In this document: in pieces, positions 31,801-40,064 of the stretch
Layout: every line of letters begins with the position of its first letter
How positions within the stretch are numbered: the stretch's first letter is position 1
Source of the DNA: Nannochloropsis salina CCMP1776
Lineage: Eukaryota > Sar > Eustigmatophyceae > Eustigmatales > Monodopsidaceae
NCBI GenBank assembly: GCA_004565275.1
Contig: SDOX01000002.1
Location: forward strand, 814,884 to 878,883
Direction of reading: 5' to 3'
Length of the DNA: 64,000 nt
Notes under the pieces: generated by a model
Seen by the model: the letters and a program-made list of their open reading frames with translations, nothing else
Database searches by the model: none
Told to the model about the DNA's origin: nothing
Made by a program: the position numbers and the translations under genes

Positions 31801-32845
31801 CGAATGATTTCAGCATCTTCGTCAGCCGCCCCAGATTCCCCTTGTGTGAAAGCACGTAAACAACCCCGTTGTAGGTCGGAGGCATGGGTCTTGCGGCTAT
31901 GGCTTGGACGGCCGCGGGGTGCGGAGCTCCAGAGAAGTATACATGAGGGTTGATGAGGCTGAACTCCACGGCAATGGGAAGCTTTCCCGCCGCACAAGGA
32001 TTGTGGTTGGTCTCCCGCATGAAGATGCGGAACCCGTGTGTATCCATGTTCTCAAAGAACTCAAAGACCTCCGAGACGTCCCGGAAGTGGAGCTCGATGA
32101 GGAGCTGTCCGAAAGGAAGCGCCCGTTCCGGCAGCATGGCGCGGAATGTGTCCCACTCGGAGCCCTCAATGTCTACCTTCAGCACGTCCACGAACGAGTG
32201 CCCTTGTCTCTTCATGGTGTCCAGGAGGGTCTCCACCATCATGAACATGTCCGAGGGCTCGGAAACCGGCCCTAACGCCTGCTTGTGGAAGGTAATGTGC
32301 GGGTTCCCCTTGCAGTCAGGAGGCACGCCACCTACGGTCGGGTCGAAGCCGTGCACCTCACAGCCTGTCCGCCCGATCAGCTCCAGCTCAAACGACAAGT
32401 CCTTGTTCACGCCGTAGGAATACACGACGCACTTCTCCCGCTCTCTCAGCACGTCCACGCCGCAGATCCACTTCCCGCCGTCGCCCACCCGTCCAATGCG
32501 TTCCATCGTCGGACAGTTATAGTCCGGCGAGAACCAGTCCCAAATGTAGACAGGACCCCAGGGATTGAACGGCTCAATCGCGGACAGGTTGTTGTGTCGC
32601 CGCTCAAGCTCCGCCTGGATCCGAGCCCTCCCCCTGGCGTAGATGGACTCTAGCACAACTTCGTCTTTGGGAAGGAAATGTGCAGAGGTCTTCGATGTGA
32701 GGCCACCTTCGTGTCCCACCACCACAGAAGTACTGCCCTCGCGGTCAAGTTTCCTCCTGTCAGGGTTGACACTTGCTTCCCTTCGCAGAGAGTCGCGGGC
32801 ACCACGGACCCGTGTGTTCTCTCGTTGTGATTTTTCGAAGGCCAT
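28871..32845 (-). CDS. Four-domain fusion: FkbM/METTL24-like methyltransferase, two GT15-like domains, propeller-like domain
   Basis: A protein of 1324 residues from the ATG at 32845. Residues about 110-300 are a class I methyltransferase of the FkbM/METTL24 kind (MERIGRVGDGGKWICGVDVL; DVLKVDIEGSEWDTFRAML). Residues 325-580 match GT15 (Kre2/Mnt1) alpha-1,2-mannosyltransferases: WRLDDDSLI as acid cluster, FYNNFEVSH with the catalytic-type Glu, HLGGIYYHRWGDAPIRSI, FTDIAYTHLPF. Residues 630-890 repeat the fold (YLWRLAPGAVL, FYDGFIISHSAFWRSPEYLS, DLEGGMFYQRWTEANILT) but lack the acid cluster and the Glu. Residues 925-1324 start with WLLGDTYLGT and resemble DUF4185/DUF5005 beta-propellers seen beside glycan enzymes. 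Likely a Golgi or ER glycan-modifying enzyme, but no signal anchor is visible in this exon. The CAG before the ATG is a good acceptor, so a further 5' exon is possible. Confidence 0.85.
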   Translation of the reverse strand: MAFEKSQRENTRVRGARDSLRREASVNPDRRKLDREGSTSVVVGHEGGLTSKTSAHFLPKDEVVLESIYARGRARIQAELERRHNNLSAIEPFNPWGPVYIWDWFSPDYNCPTMERIGRVGDGGKWICGVDVLREREKCVVYSYGVNKDLSFELELIGRTGCEVHGFDPTVGGVPPDCKGNPHITFHKQALGPVSEPSDMFMMVETLLDTMKRQGHSFVDVLKVDIEGSEWDTFRAMLPERALPFGQLLIELHFRDVSEVFEFFENMDTHGFRIFMRETNHNPCAAGKLPIAVEFSLINPHVYFSGAPHPAAVQAIAARPMPPTYNGVVYVLSHKGNLGRLTKMLKSFEENFNRHYNYPLIIFHEDFGEAEKKQLQEAVRFHLQFRTVGFKIPAWLDRAKIPERTPCSPHSSTVGYRHMNRFLAFFAAEELSKEYDWQWRLDDDSLITEEVGYDVFRLMAENGKRYGFTNIVQDDPKCVLGLWNATRDYVDREGLEPTFFTRWTEGAVFYNNFEVSHSSIWTSAAYRNFFEHIDHLGGIYYHRWGDAPIRSIGVSLFVNESEVHQFTDIAYTHLPFIARNASGLPSPAQTLFSRAGGSLHPGNCSASTSAGEHKPGHGGGGNGTCFSGRPSGVVYAVLNDEPGQLEKLLTTLSSLDTHFNDHFHYPVAIFAADLTYERRTAIRHATRSVVEFHDLSFLAAQALPAWIDPASVPSYVNCAFGDDSITDRKRNRYMASSGVGKLVAQYDYLWRLAPGAVLTENVTVDPFMSMANGGKTFGYLLTVVDDSRCTAGLLEATTGYARQEDVTPTFLELLPPDAVFYDGFIISHSAFWRSPEYLSFFDYLDLEGGMFYQRWTEANILTQALALFVPVEELHRFSEVGFEHTPFVKQSSNRAILKKPVERVWRDRDISVEPAPELSGLLAPRRFGYLGSDVATSFRLPSVAGHGSYMWLLGDTYLGTSDGLKRQGMHTTISNAVAFFPSGADLGAAGELLTPSDVTFFWGYDLDGSPTAPFEAEAGQAAGTVLWPVSGVSVEYQGVVKIVLFAQRVQKTHNLTDFLGVADGMNFEVEGTSLIVIENPAAAPNRWRYSVTDIAGTNGTHNWFSAVAVGGGKEIADSPEDVLYLVGNVGARGLGVYDDEASKNVLGRIKVTDLLKRRFDRMEVLVEEAHESRESDVQELWMSTTEAEASVARRRKGIISPANAETSLQYNSELGAWVSLAVDSVSAQLVLWSARSVSGPWTSAVIHSIPAPYDDLSLYRCYAGKGHPELAREGLPGGDVEFVFSYVCNAPSDSGILFDDGQLTLYAPQFIRVRLGPAEDGRFS

Positions 32846-33328
32846 CTGATTGTAAATGTGTTGTACAGTGTACAAGTTCTTGTTACGCGAACTTCAACTT
32901 TAATCGACAGCTTCTAAACCAATAAGGGCACACATATCGATATCACTCCGCTCCCAACCTTACTAATAACCCTTGTAGGCATGAGCTCTTTCCCAATGAC
33001 ATTTTCCCTTCTCTCTCTAATTGCCTCCTTTCCTTACCTGGAGATCTCCCATGCCCTCCGCCCCCCCCGTTCGCTCTCTCATCCCCGAGGTAGCATCGTG
33101 CCGAGACAAGACGCTCGCATCCAGTGATGATGGATTCGAGACTCTGCGCATGTGGCCGGAGGTAACAAAGACGTAAGATATCTATATATTGTCATGTACT
33201 GCAGAATGGCTACCATGTCCTACTTGGAAATGTCCTCCTTTGCTTCGTCCTCCCTTTCGACCCCCTTTTTTAACTCCTCGAAAATTCAACTTACATCCAT
33301 TGGCTGCGCATGACGAATATAAGACTAT
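32846..33328. other. Upstream region of the fusion gene with a possible first exon
   Basis: On the minus strand, the ATG at 33151 starts 38 codons that end at a good donor (CTCCAG then GTAAGG) at 33038. Splicing to the acceptor at 32846 would join them in phase 0 to the fusion gene. The piece is polar (MRRVSNPSSLDASVLSRHD) and gives no membrane anchor. I see no other gene here. Confidence 0.35.
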
Positions 33329-33464
33329 TTACGAACAAAAAGGCGTAGACCTGTAGCGCGCGCCGTGAAAAAAGAAGTCTGCCACCGCCATGGGGCCCGC
33401 GCTCTCCCAAGCCTCCAACGCCGCCGCGTTGGACCATGCTTCGTTGCGGCCCCGCACGTAGACC
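33329..33464 (-). CDS. Possible terminal exon of an unidentified minus-strand gene
   Basis: A strong acceptor (CTGTCTCTGCTTCAG, ending at 33465) precedes a frame of about 44 codons that runs to a TAA at 33329. It reads VYVRGRNEAWSNAAALEAWE and then AGPMAVADFFFHGARYR, with GC-rich third positions like the neighbouring genes and unlike the flanking AT-rich DNA. I do not recognise the sequence and could not find a matching upstream exon with confidence. It could also be an upstream exon of the fusion gene, or chance. Confidence 0.25.
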
Positions 33465-34243
33465 CTGAAGCAGAGACAGATGTGTCGCCGCTCTTTTGCC
33501 TTTCGTTGGGGTAAATAATTATAAGGATGGATGGCATGAATGTTAAGAACCTGGTGTCTTCTACAACAAAGTCCCGCCGCAAAGTATCCTCCTCCCTGCA
33601 GCGTCCCTTGCACTTGTTCCTTTGCGACGAGCGACGTACGAGAGACAGGTGCGCATACCAGCGACAAATTAATCCACCATGGTCCAGCCGTTCAACGCCC
33701 CACGGAATATGTATTGCAGTGATCAAACGATTCCCTTCACACTTTGATGAAAGCATGGGTAAAGGGAGAAAATTGTGCCTCAGGGTCGGGGTGGGACCCG
33801 GGCCGTCGAATTATTGCGGGCGACGTTGCTCTCCCGCCCGATGGCGACAAGGGGAAGCACGTCCCTTGCGGACACTGCGGCCTTCAAAAATACTCCCCGG
33901 CGGCATTTAGCGTGCAGTTAGCGCGCACACCTCTCAATAATCTAGCAGGGACTTGTTTTTAGTCCTTGCATGGCTTAAGTCTGCATATTTGTCGGTAGTT
34001 GGAGCTTTGACGGCCCAAGTGATATTTTCCGCTTTGAAATTGAAATTCGAATCAAATTTAAGCTGGACTCCGGTTTAGCACGGGAGGAAAACAGAAAGTA
34101 ATCGTTACTCATTGACCTTCTTCCTTTGTTCATCACTTTCTCATTCATTTCGCTATAATTTTTCTCACATATTTCTAAGCTCTCTCTCTGTCCAACCATT
34201 CTCTTAATTTGGATCTCCCTCCGACTTTTCCAAACGTGCCTCA
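33465..34243. other. Intergenic, nothing identified
   Basis: About 780 bases ending at the AMP deaminase stop codon. Overlapping short frames exist on both strands, none with a recognisable domain. Confidence 0.45.
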
Positions 34244-36829
34244 TCATCCAAGTTTCCATCCGGGCGGCTTGCCTCCCAGTAGTGCACTCGAGTTCGTCGC
34301 TGGTACATCTCGATCACAATAAAGCACCATATCCATTTCGTTCCTCCAGGCTTCATGCCGATATCGCACCCGAATTTCCGGCACATTGGTTTGCCTTATA
34401 TCATTGCCTGCCGCTCCGGGAGCATCATAGTTCTTTCCCAGGAAGTGTCGTTTGAATACATCTTCAAACCCACTCTGCAATACACTATTCCGGGCCATCT
34501 CGCAAAGGTCTGTGGAGCTGAGCCGCCAGACCTGAGCCGCCACGCTGTACTCCTCCACGAGAGGGTCCTTGGTGTAATGCAGGAGGAGCGGGTCATCCGT
34601 TGAGAGCGAGACGTTCAGGCCCTGATGGAAGTACTTTACAAAGGGATTGCGATGGTAGTCAAGGAAAAGCTTGTTATTGCTAAGCGGTGACATGGCCATC
34701 CCCACTTGGCTCAAATAGTACAGCAGTTGCAGCCCGGGTATCTTGCGGAGGACGATGCCGTGATTGATCTTTTCCGCCAGCAGGTACGCGGCCACCAAGT
34801 GCTCGGGGTTCCCTGCCTCCCCACAGTGGGGTCGGAACTCGAACGTCGAAAACCCCCTCGCTCGGCGGAAGTCATTGAGAGATTTGATGTTGGCCGCGAT
34901 GTAATAACACCAATACGAGTACGGCGGGTCTCGTTTGTGTCGCCAGTCCTTGGGGGCCGGAAAGGCTTGTCCCTGGTTCGCGTGGATCTCGGGCTTGCTC
35001 TCGTCGTCCACACAGTCGAAGCCCACAATCGTGTTCAGAAATATGGCCAAAGGCGGGTTGCTCTTCGGGTCTCGAGTTACCTCGAACAATGGTGCGAAGA
35101 TGTTGCGGAGTAGTTGCTCGAAGTCCTCGAGCTGGCCGGAGGCCTTGTAGACGGCGTACAAGCGCGGGATCTGGATCAGCCACCGCACTTTGTCCGACGC
35201 GAGCCGGTGCGTGTAGAACCAGCGCGCCAGCTTGTCCCACTCGCTGGGCTTCCGACCGTAGATAGACACACGCCACTCCACCAGCTGATACTTGCTGGCG
35301 TCTAAGTCGGAGATGACTTGTTGTGTCACTTCGGCTAGATAGGCACCGGCAATCAGATTGTCCGTCTTTAAAAAAATCTCCCGCAGTCGACTCTGTCCTG
35401 CAGGGTTGTACTTCAGGTTGAAGCGATCGAAGCGATGAAAGGTGTTGTTCGCGTGCATATCCAGGGTGTCCACCGACAGGTCCATGGCCGTGATTTTCAG
35501 GGACTGAAACACCTCCTTGAGCGTCAAAAACTGGCCGTCCCGAAACGCCACGATTTCACCACCGGCCGTTTTGAGCTTGTGTTTGATGAAACGTAGCAGG
35601 TGTTTCAGGTGCATGCAGGCAGAGTGGTGCACGTGCGTGTCCACCTTCCGGATGTTGTAGAAGTCCCGGTGAGGGACAGATTTCTGCGCCGCCAGCTCCC
35701 GATCGCTGTTCAAGAGCTTGTGCAAGTGAAAACGAGCCTCCAACACCTGCAGGCGCTTGAAAGAGTAAGTCTTGACCGGCCCGCTGGTCAGCAGGTGCGT
35801 CAGCTCGTGGAAGTCCTCGTAAAACTCGTCCACCCCCAGTACCCGGCTCACCATCTCTCCGCCTTCGCCCTCCTTGCCGGCCCATACGCGGTAAACGCCC
35901 TCCACAAGTTTCACGTGGTGCGACGATGGACCCGGTGGCTCGAAGGAGAACGGGTCGTACGGAGGGGCTTGCCGCCGTTTCATCCGCTTGTATGCCGACG
36001 TGCGGGGAGAGTCGGGAGACCTTTGATGGGGTGGGAAAGGCATCTTGGGGTCGTTCCCCTCCGTCAGATGGGCGGCTGAAAATGTCGGGGGCGTGGTCGA
36101 GGCATACAGTGGCGACTCAGGGTAGCTCATGGCACCGACACTGTCCAAGGAGCTGGTTTGCGCGTGTGGCTCGCCAGATGGGGCCTCGGGATCCAAGGGT
36201 TCCCCCATCCACTTGCTCCGAAGGTTCATAGCCTTCCGCAGCTGGCGGCAGGCGGTCATGGTGTCGCTGTCGACGGGCTCAGACGTGTTCAAAATCACAA
36301 CCCGTTGATAGTCCTGCATCTCGGGCACGAATTGCTCGGGAAAGTCGGGGAAAAGGTCGCGTACGCTGTAGCGTTCTTCCGCTCCTCCAGGTAAAGGAGC
36401 AGTGCCGCGAGCTACGCTGCTCCCATCGGGCCCTCCGCAGATTTTCGGTTCCAATTCCGCGTTACTGACACTGATGCCCCGTCCACGATCTTCCAGGACT
36501 TGAGGTTGGTGAGGAGGATTGAAGCCGTCATTCTTAGCTTTGCTGACTTCCCCAGGGCCAAGATTCCTTCGCGCGGCGTTAATGTCGATCTGCATCGAAG
36601 ACTCATCGCCCAGTCCCTCATTCGCCGCCGAAGCATGAGTAAAAGAGTGTCGGGATGAAAGAAAACGTGATCGAAACAGGGCATCCTGTTCCACTGACTC
36701 CTTCATTTGGTTCGCTTCGTGAACATACTCGTCTTGATGCAAAAGGGCATTACCACTCTCATTTGCGAGGGTATTGCCGTCCCGAGCGCCAGAGGCCGAG
36801 AGAGAAAGTTTCCGAAGGTGTTCTTCCAT
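34244..36829 (-). CDS. AMPD: AMP deaminase
   Basis: From the ATG at 36829 the protein has 861 residues and no internal stop. The first ~270 residues are polar and low in complexity, as in other AMP deaminases. The catalytic TIM barrel follows: KVDTHVHHSACMHLKHLL near 397 supplies the first zinc histidines, FSTFEFRPHCGEAG near 680 the next, and SLSTDDPLLLHYTKDPLVEE near 742 the catalytic aspartates, followed by RNSVLQSGFEDVFKRHFLG. The enzyme hydrolyses AMP to IMP and ammonia and so adjusts the adenylate pool and purine cycle. The frame stays open upstream of the ATG to a good acceptor (ACTCAG, ending at 36904), adding a short hydrophobic run (ASLYILNFFLLSW). A 46-base exon at 37225-37270 starting MAKSASQTSLDTCVN would join in phase; plant enzymes also begin with a membrane segment. 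The short form is the safe call. Confidence 0.95.
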   Translation of the reverse strand: MEEHLRKLSLSASGARDGNTLANESGNALLHQDEYVHEANQMKESVEQDALFRSRFLSSRHSFTHASAANEGLGDESSMQIDINAARRNLGPGEVSKAKNDGFNPPHQPQVLEDRGRGISVSNAELEPKICGGPDGSSVARGTAPLPGGAEERYSVRDLFPDFPEQFVPEMQDYQRVVILNTSEPVDSDTMTACRQLRKAMNLRSKWMGEPLDPEAPSGEPHAQTSSLDSVGAMSYPESPLYASTTPPTFSAAHLTEGNDPKMPFPPHQRSPDSPRTSAYKRMKRRQAPPYDPFSFEPPGPSSHHVKLVEGVYRVWAGKEGEGGEMVSRVLGVDEFYEDFHELTHLLTSGPVKTYSFKRLQVLEARFHLHKLLNSDRELAAQKSVPHRDFYNIRKVDTHVHHSACMHLKHLLRFIKHKLKTAGGEIVAFRDGQFLTLKEVFQSLKITAMDLSVDTLDMHANNTFHRFDRFNLKYNPAGQSRLREIFLKTDNLIAGAYLAEVTQQVISDLDASKYQLVEWRVSIYGRKPSEWDKLARWFYTHRLASDKVRWLIQIPRLYAVYKASGQLEDFEQLLRNIFAPLFEVTRDPKSNPPLAIFLNTIVGFDCVDDESKPEIHANQGQAFPAPKDWRHKRDPPYSYWCYYIAANIKSLNDFRRARGFSTFEFRPHCGEAGNPEHLVAAYLLAEKINHGIVLRKIPGLQLLYYLSQVGMAMSPLSNNKLFLDYHRNPFVKYFHQGLNVSLSTDDPLLLHYTKDPLVEEYSVAAQVWRLSSTDLCEMARNSVLQSGFEDVFKRHFLGKNYDAPGAAGNDIRQTNVPEIRVRYRHEAWRNEMDMVLYCDRDVPATNSSALLGGKPPGWKLG

Positions 36830-37539
36830 GACTTTTGGCCACGAAAGAAGGAAAAAATTTAATATGTATAGAGAGGCGTTGGAGATGCGGACCAAGTTTC
36901 CTCCTGAGTAAGTACCCCGTTCCCTTTTTTCATGCGCTAGTCCTGTGAAAAGTGCTGAAAGTGAAGAGTTGCATGTGCACCCTCATGTCAAGTCGACTCC
37001 GTTTCTCAATTCAACAAAGACCATGAGCAATAAACGTCCAATTATATCAGGTAGACTTCCCGGGCATGTTTTAGGCGCGCGGGGCCTCGGCCTAGGTGTT
37101 CCTTTTCGCGCAATTTTCAAGGTTGAAGTTTCCGGAGGGCTCAGGGGGAAGGGAAAGTCCGCGTCCAGGTCACCAACTTTGGCTATCCATTCTGGGTCGC
37201 CCCACACACATCCGGGTCGCCTACCGTTGACACATGTGTCTAGGGACGTTTGAGAAGCCGACTTCGCCATTTATCGTGAATGTGTTTACATTGTGTTTCT
37301 CATGCAGCCGACGTTGTTTTTTTGGGAATATTTTTTCTTTTTCTTGCTTGATATTATTCTTTTTCTCACTCATCGCTCTTGTATCTTGAAGGCGCATAAA
37401 GACGCGAAGCCTTTCCCGCGCACGCCATCTTAACGCGATCTTGAGCGACGGCTGTGTGTGTTTGAAATTTGTGGGTGGCCATCACGATGGCCGATGCTGG
37501 CATTGATTTGTATTTCTCTATCCTCTACGCCACAGTGCA
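36830..37539. promoter_or_regulatory. Upstream region of AMP deaminase
   Basis: Contains the candidate first exon of AMP deaminase (37225-37270, donor GTAGGC) and its 321-base intron, then about 270 AT-rich bases with long T runs (around 37315-37375) before the hAT remnant. The T-rich stretch lies just upstream of the candidate start codon on the minus strand. No other gene is seen. Confidence 0.4.
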
Positions 37540-38488
37540 ATGCCGTATTGTGAAACTGACATCGTGGCTGCATTCAGCAGCAGCAGCACCACTGCCACAA
37601 ATGCTATGCTGCGCATCAAGACCAAGGCGGGAACGGAGGAAACGGTGGAGATGCCCATGCCGCCGACGTATATTTGTCAATACACGAAGAACCTGAGGGC
37701 CATGGGCGCGCCCGACGACGTCTTGAAAGAAAGCGTGGAGAGTCATACAAGAGCAGACGCACCGGACAATGACGGTGCTCAAGAAGGCGAATGGGTATGT
37801 GGAGGGGCGCGGCGAGAAGCGGGGCTTTGAAGGCGATTTCAAGACGACTGGTAGCTTGAAGGCCCTCTTCTTCGTGCAGAGCAAGCACTATAATAACTTG
37901 GCGGTAGTGCATGACACGGAGCCCGCGCTCGACTTCGAGGGCGTGGAGATTGAGAACAGGGAGGATATGGCGTCGGAGATCACCAATTATCTATCCAAGT
38001 CAGTGCGAACTATAAGCCTCGAGAAGATTGGTAATTTGGAGTATTGGTGGGATCTGCGCGAGGACTGTCCCGCACTCACCATCGTGGCCATGCACTACCT
38101 GTGCATTCCCGCGTCGTCTTCGGCCGAGCAGCGGCTGTCCTCAGAGACGAGGCTTATCGAATGAGAGCCGCAGAACCGGATGATGCCTGGAACGCTCGAG
38201 AAGCTCAGCTTTACACGCATCAACTGGGACAACAGCCTGTATAATGTTCGGCCCGAAGATAGGATGATGGGGGACCAGAGCAACGGTGGGGAGGGGGAAG
38301 AAGAGGAGGTTGATGAGGAATTGTGGGCAAGTTCGGAAGGGCAGGGTGCAAGTGAGTTGGACAGCGAGGCTCGGGCGCAGGATGACCTCGGATTGGATGG
38401 CTTGATGGGTCATAATTTTGATGAGCCCGACGATGCCTTCTGGGACGAGCTCGGGGAGGAACGGGAGCCGCGGCTGGACGCTGACTAG
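37540..38488 (+). mobile_element. Decayed hAT-family DNA transposon, C-terminal transposase part
   Basis: The stretch around 38029-38145 reads LEYWWDLREDCPALTIVAMHY followed by IPASSSAEQRLSS, a close fit to the hAT C-terminal dimerisation domain (pattern W-W-x(5)-P-x-L-x(2)-x-A-x(2)-Y-L-x-I-P-A-S-S-A-x(2)-E-R). The next conserved element, PGTLEKLSFTRINWDNSLYN at about 38190-38245, is in another frame, so the coding sequence is broken at least once there, near 38150-38165; a further frame change occurs near 37770-37830. An acidic tail ends at 38486. I see neither the BED finger nor the RNase H catalytic acids, so most of the N-terminal part is gone or unrecognisable, and I could not define terminal inverted repeats or target duplications. 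Either an old, non-autonomous remnant or the 3' half of a domesticated copy; decay favours the former. Confidence 0.72.
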
Positions 38489-40064
38489 CTGGAGAGGATT
38501 GCTACGGTTGTGTGGAGTAATTATTGGTCAAACTTAAACCGTTTGAAAATGCACAGGAAGTCAAGAAAAGGCATGTTTGTGATGCTCTTTCTCCAAGTTT
38601 AGAAGAGCAGATGTACAAGGGAAAGGAAGTAAGTGATGAAATGAAGACGATAGGAGGATAACAGGAAAAAAATGTGATCCCTTGCTAACAATGAAGAGAG
38701 AACATGTGAATACAGAAGTGAATTTACAGCGAACATTAATGGAAAAACCTACTAGGAAGACTGCCATCCCAAAGAACGAAGAACAAGGCGATAAGGCGCT
38801 CAGATCCGTGCCTCTGATCGACGGTGGCACTGAGCTCTCTCGCTCCCGGGGCCCCGGCCTAACCTCTCAAGTTTTGCAAATTTTGCCTGTAGGAACGCAC
38901 CAGAAGCCTTCTGTGGCCTCTACGTGCCCTAGGAATTCTTACCTGCGGGACTTCAGTCGAATGCCTAAAAATTGAGTCCAGGTTTGGATTTCGGACTTTC
39001 CCAACATTCCCAATGGGACCTTCAAGCCCCAGACGGTTATTGACTACTCGACTCGCAGTCATCCCAATCAGCCTGGCGAGAAACGCCCATCTTTACAATG
39101 TGTCTGCATGAATGAGAAAATGTATGAGCCAAATTGCTGCGTTTATATATTGCGGCGTCAAGCCACAGGACGCTGCGTTGGAAGACACAACTGGGTTGCC
39201 GTCGCTCCGCCCCTTTTACTAGGAATTCAGCAGCACGTAGCAGCGAGGCCCATGTCGTGTGGAACTTGTGCACCTTCTCACTCCTCGTAAGCATTGGTCG
39301 ACCTGCGCATGATTTGGATAATGGCACGCCCAAGAGCTGAATAACATTGTTCGCATATACTATGTACACTGTACAATTTGTGAGGCCAAGACGAGTTACT
39401 GACGAGAAGGGTCTTCACCACCACATGAGCGCAACGGATCGATGGGTGCGCGCCACCGGTACAGCGGCTCCAAAAGAGAATTTTGCGAAAAAATGACAAC
39501 ACCGCATCGTCATCCGAAATATACGTTGCGTCGCCATTGCCTGTCTGTCTTATGCGGTTGTCAACGGCTTGACTTACAACAGTGTTGATGTCCCACATAA
39601 ATGCGTTTCACAAATGCGCTCCCGTGGGCGTCCGATGTGACCCTGTGGCATTTATTGGCTCACAGTAGGACGTTGCTTAAATAATGAATCCAGATAACTC
39701 ATCATCAGGTATTAAATTCATGCACCACAGGGCTATCCTTGGCGCAGAGGTGATCTACGACGGGTCTGGTAACGAAACAGCCCCCAAGTAATGAGAATGA
39801 TGGCGAGGAACATGCCTTCCACTACCTTTCTTGCCCGCGTATACTGAAGTGAGAAAGGCTGCAAATCGTAAGCAAATACGTCATCTGCTCGTGGCAAGTC
39901 TCTCGCAACTTTGGGTGGCCGGGTTTTCCTCCCCAAGCATCGCAACTTTCCATCAACGCACTTTCGTACGTTACGACAGACGGAGCCTTTTGACAGCTTG
40001 GTCGTATTTTCAACAAACGTACGAACTAGTTTACAAAGTCTCTCAGCATATACATTACCAAGGC
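38489..40064. other. Gene-poor stretch beside the transposon remnant
   Basis: About 1.6 kb with only short frames (up to about 110 codons) on both strands and no domain I recognise. It may include more of the decayed transposon and the promoter or a 5' exon of the RING gene. The RING frame stays open upstream of its first ATG to about 39831. Confidence 0.4.
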
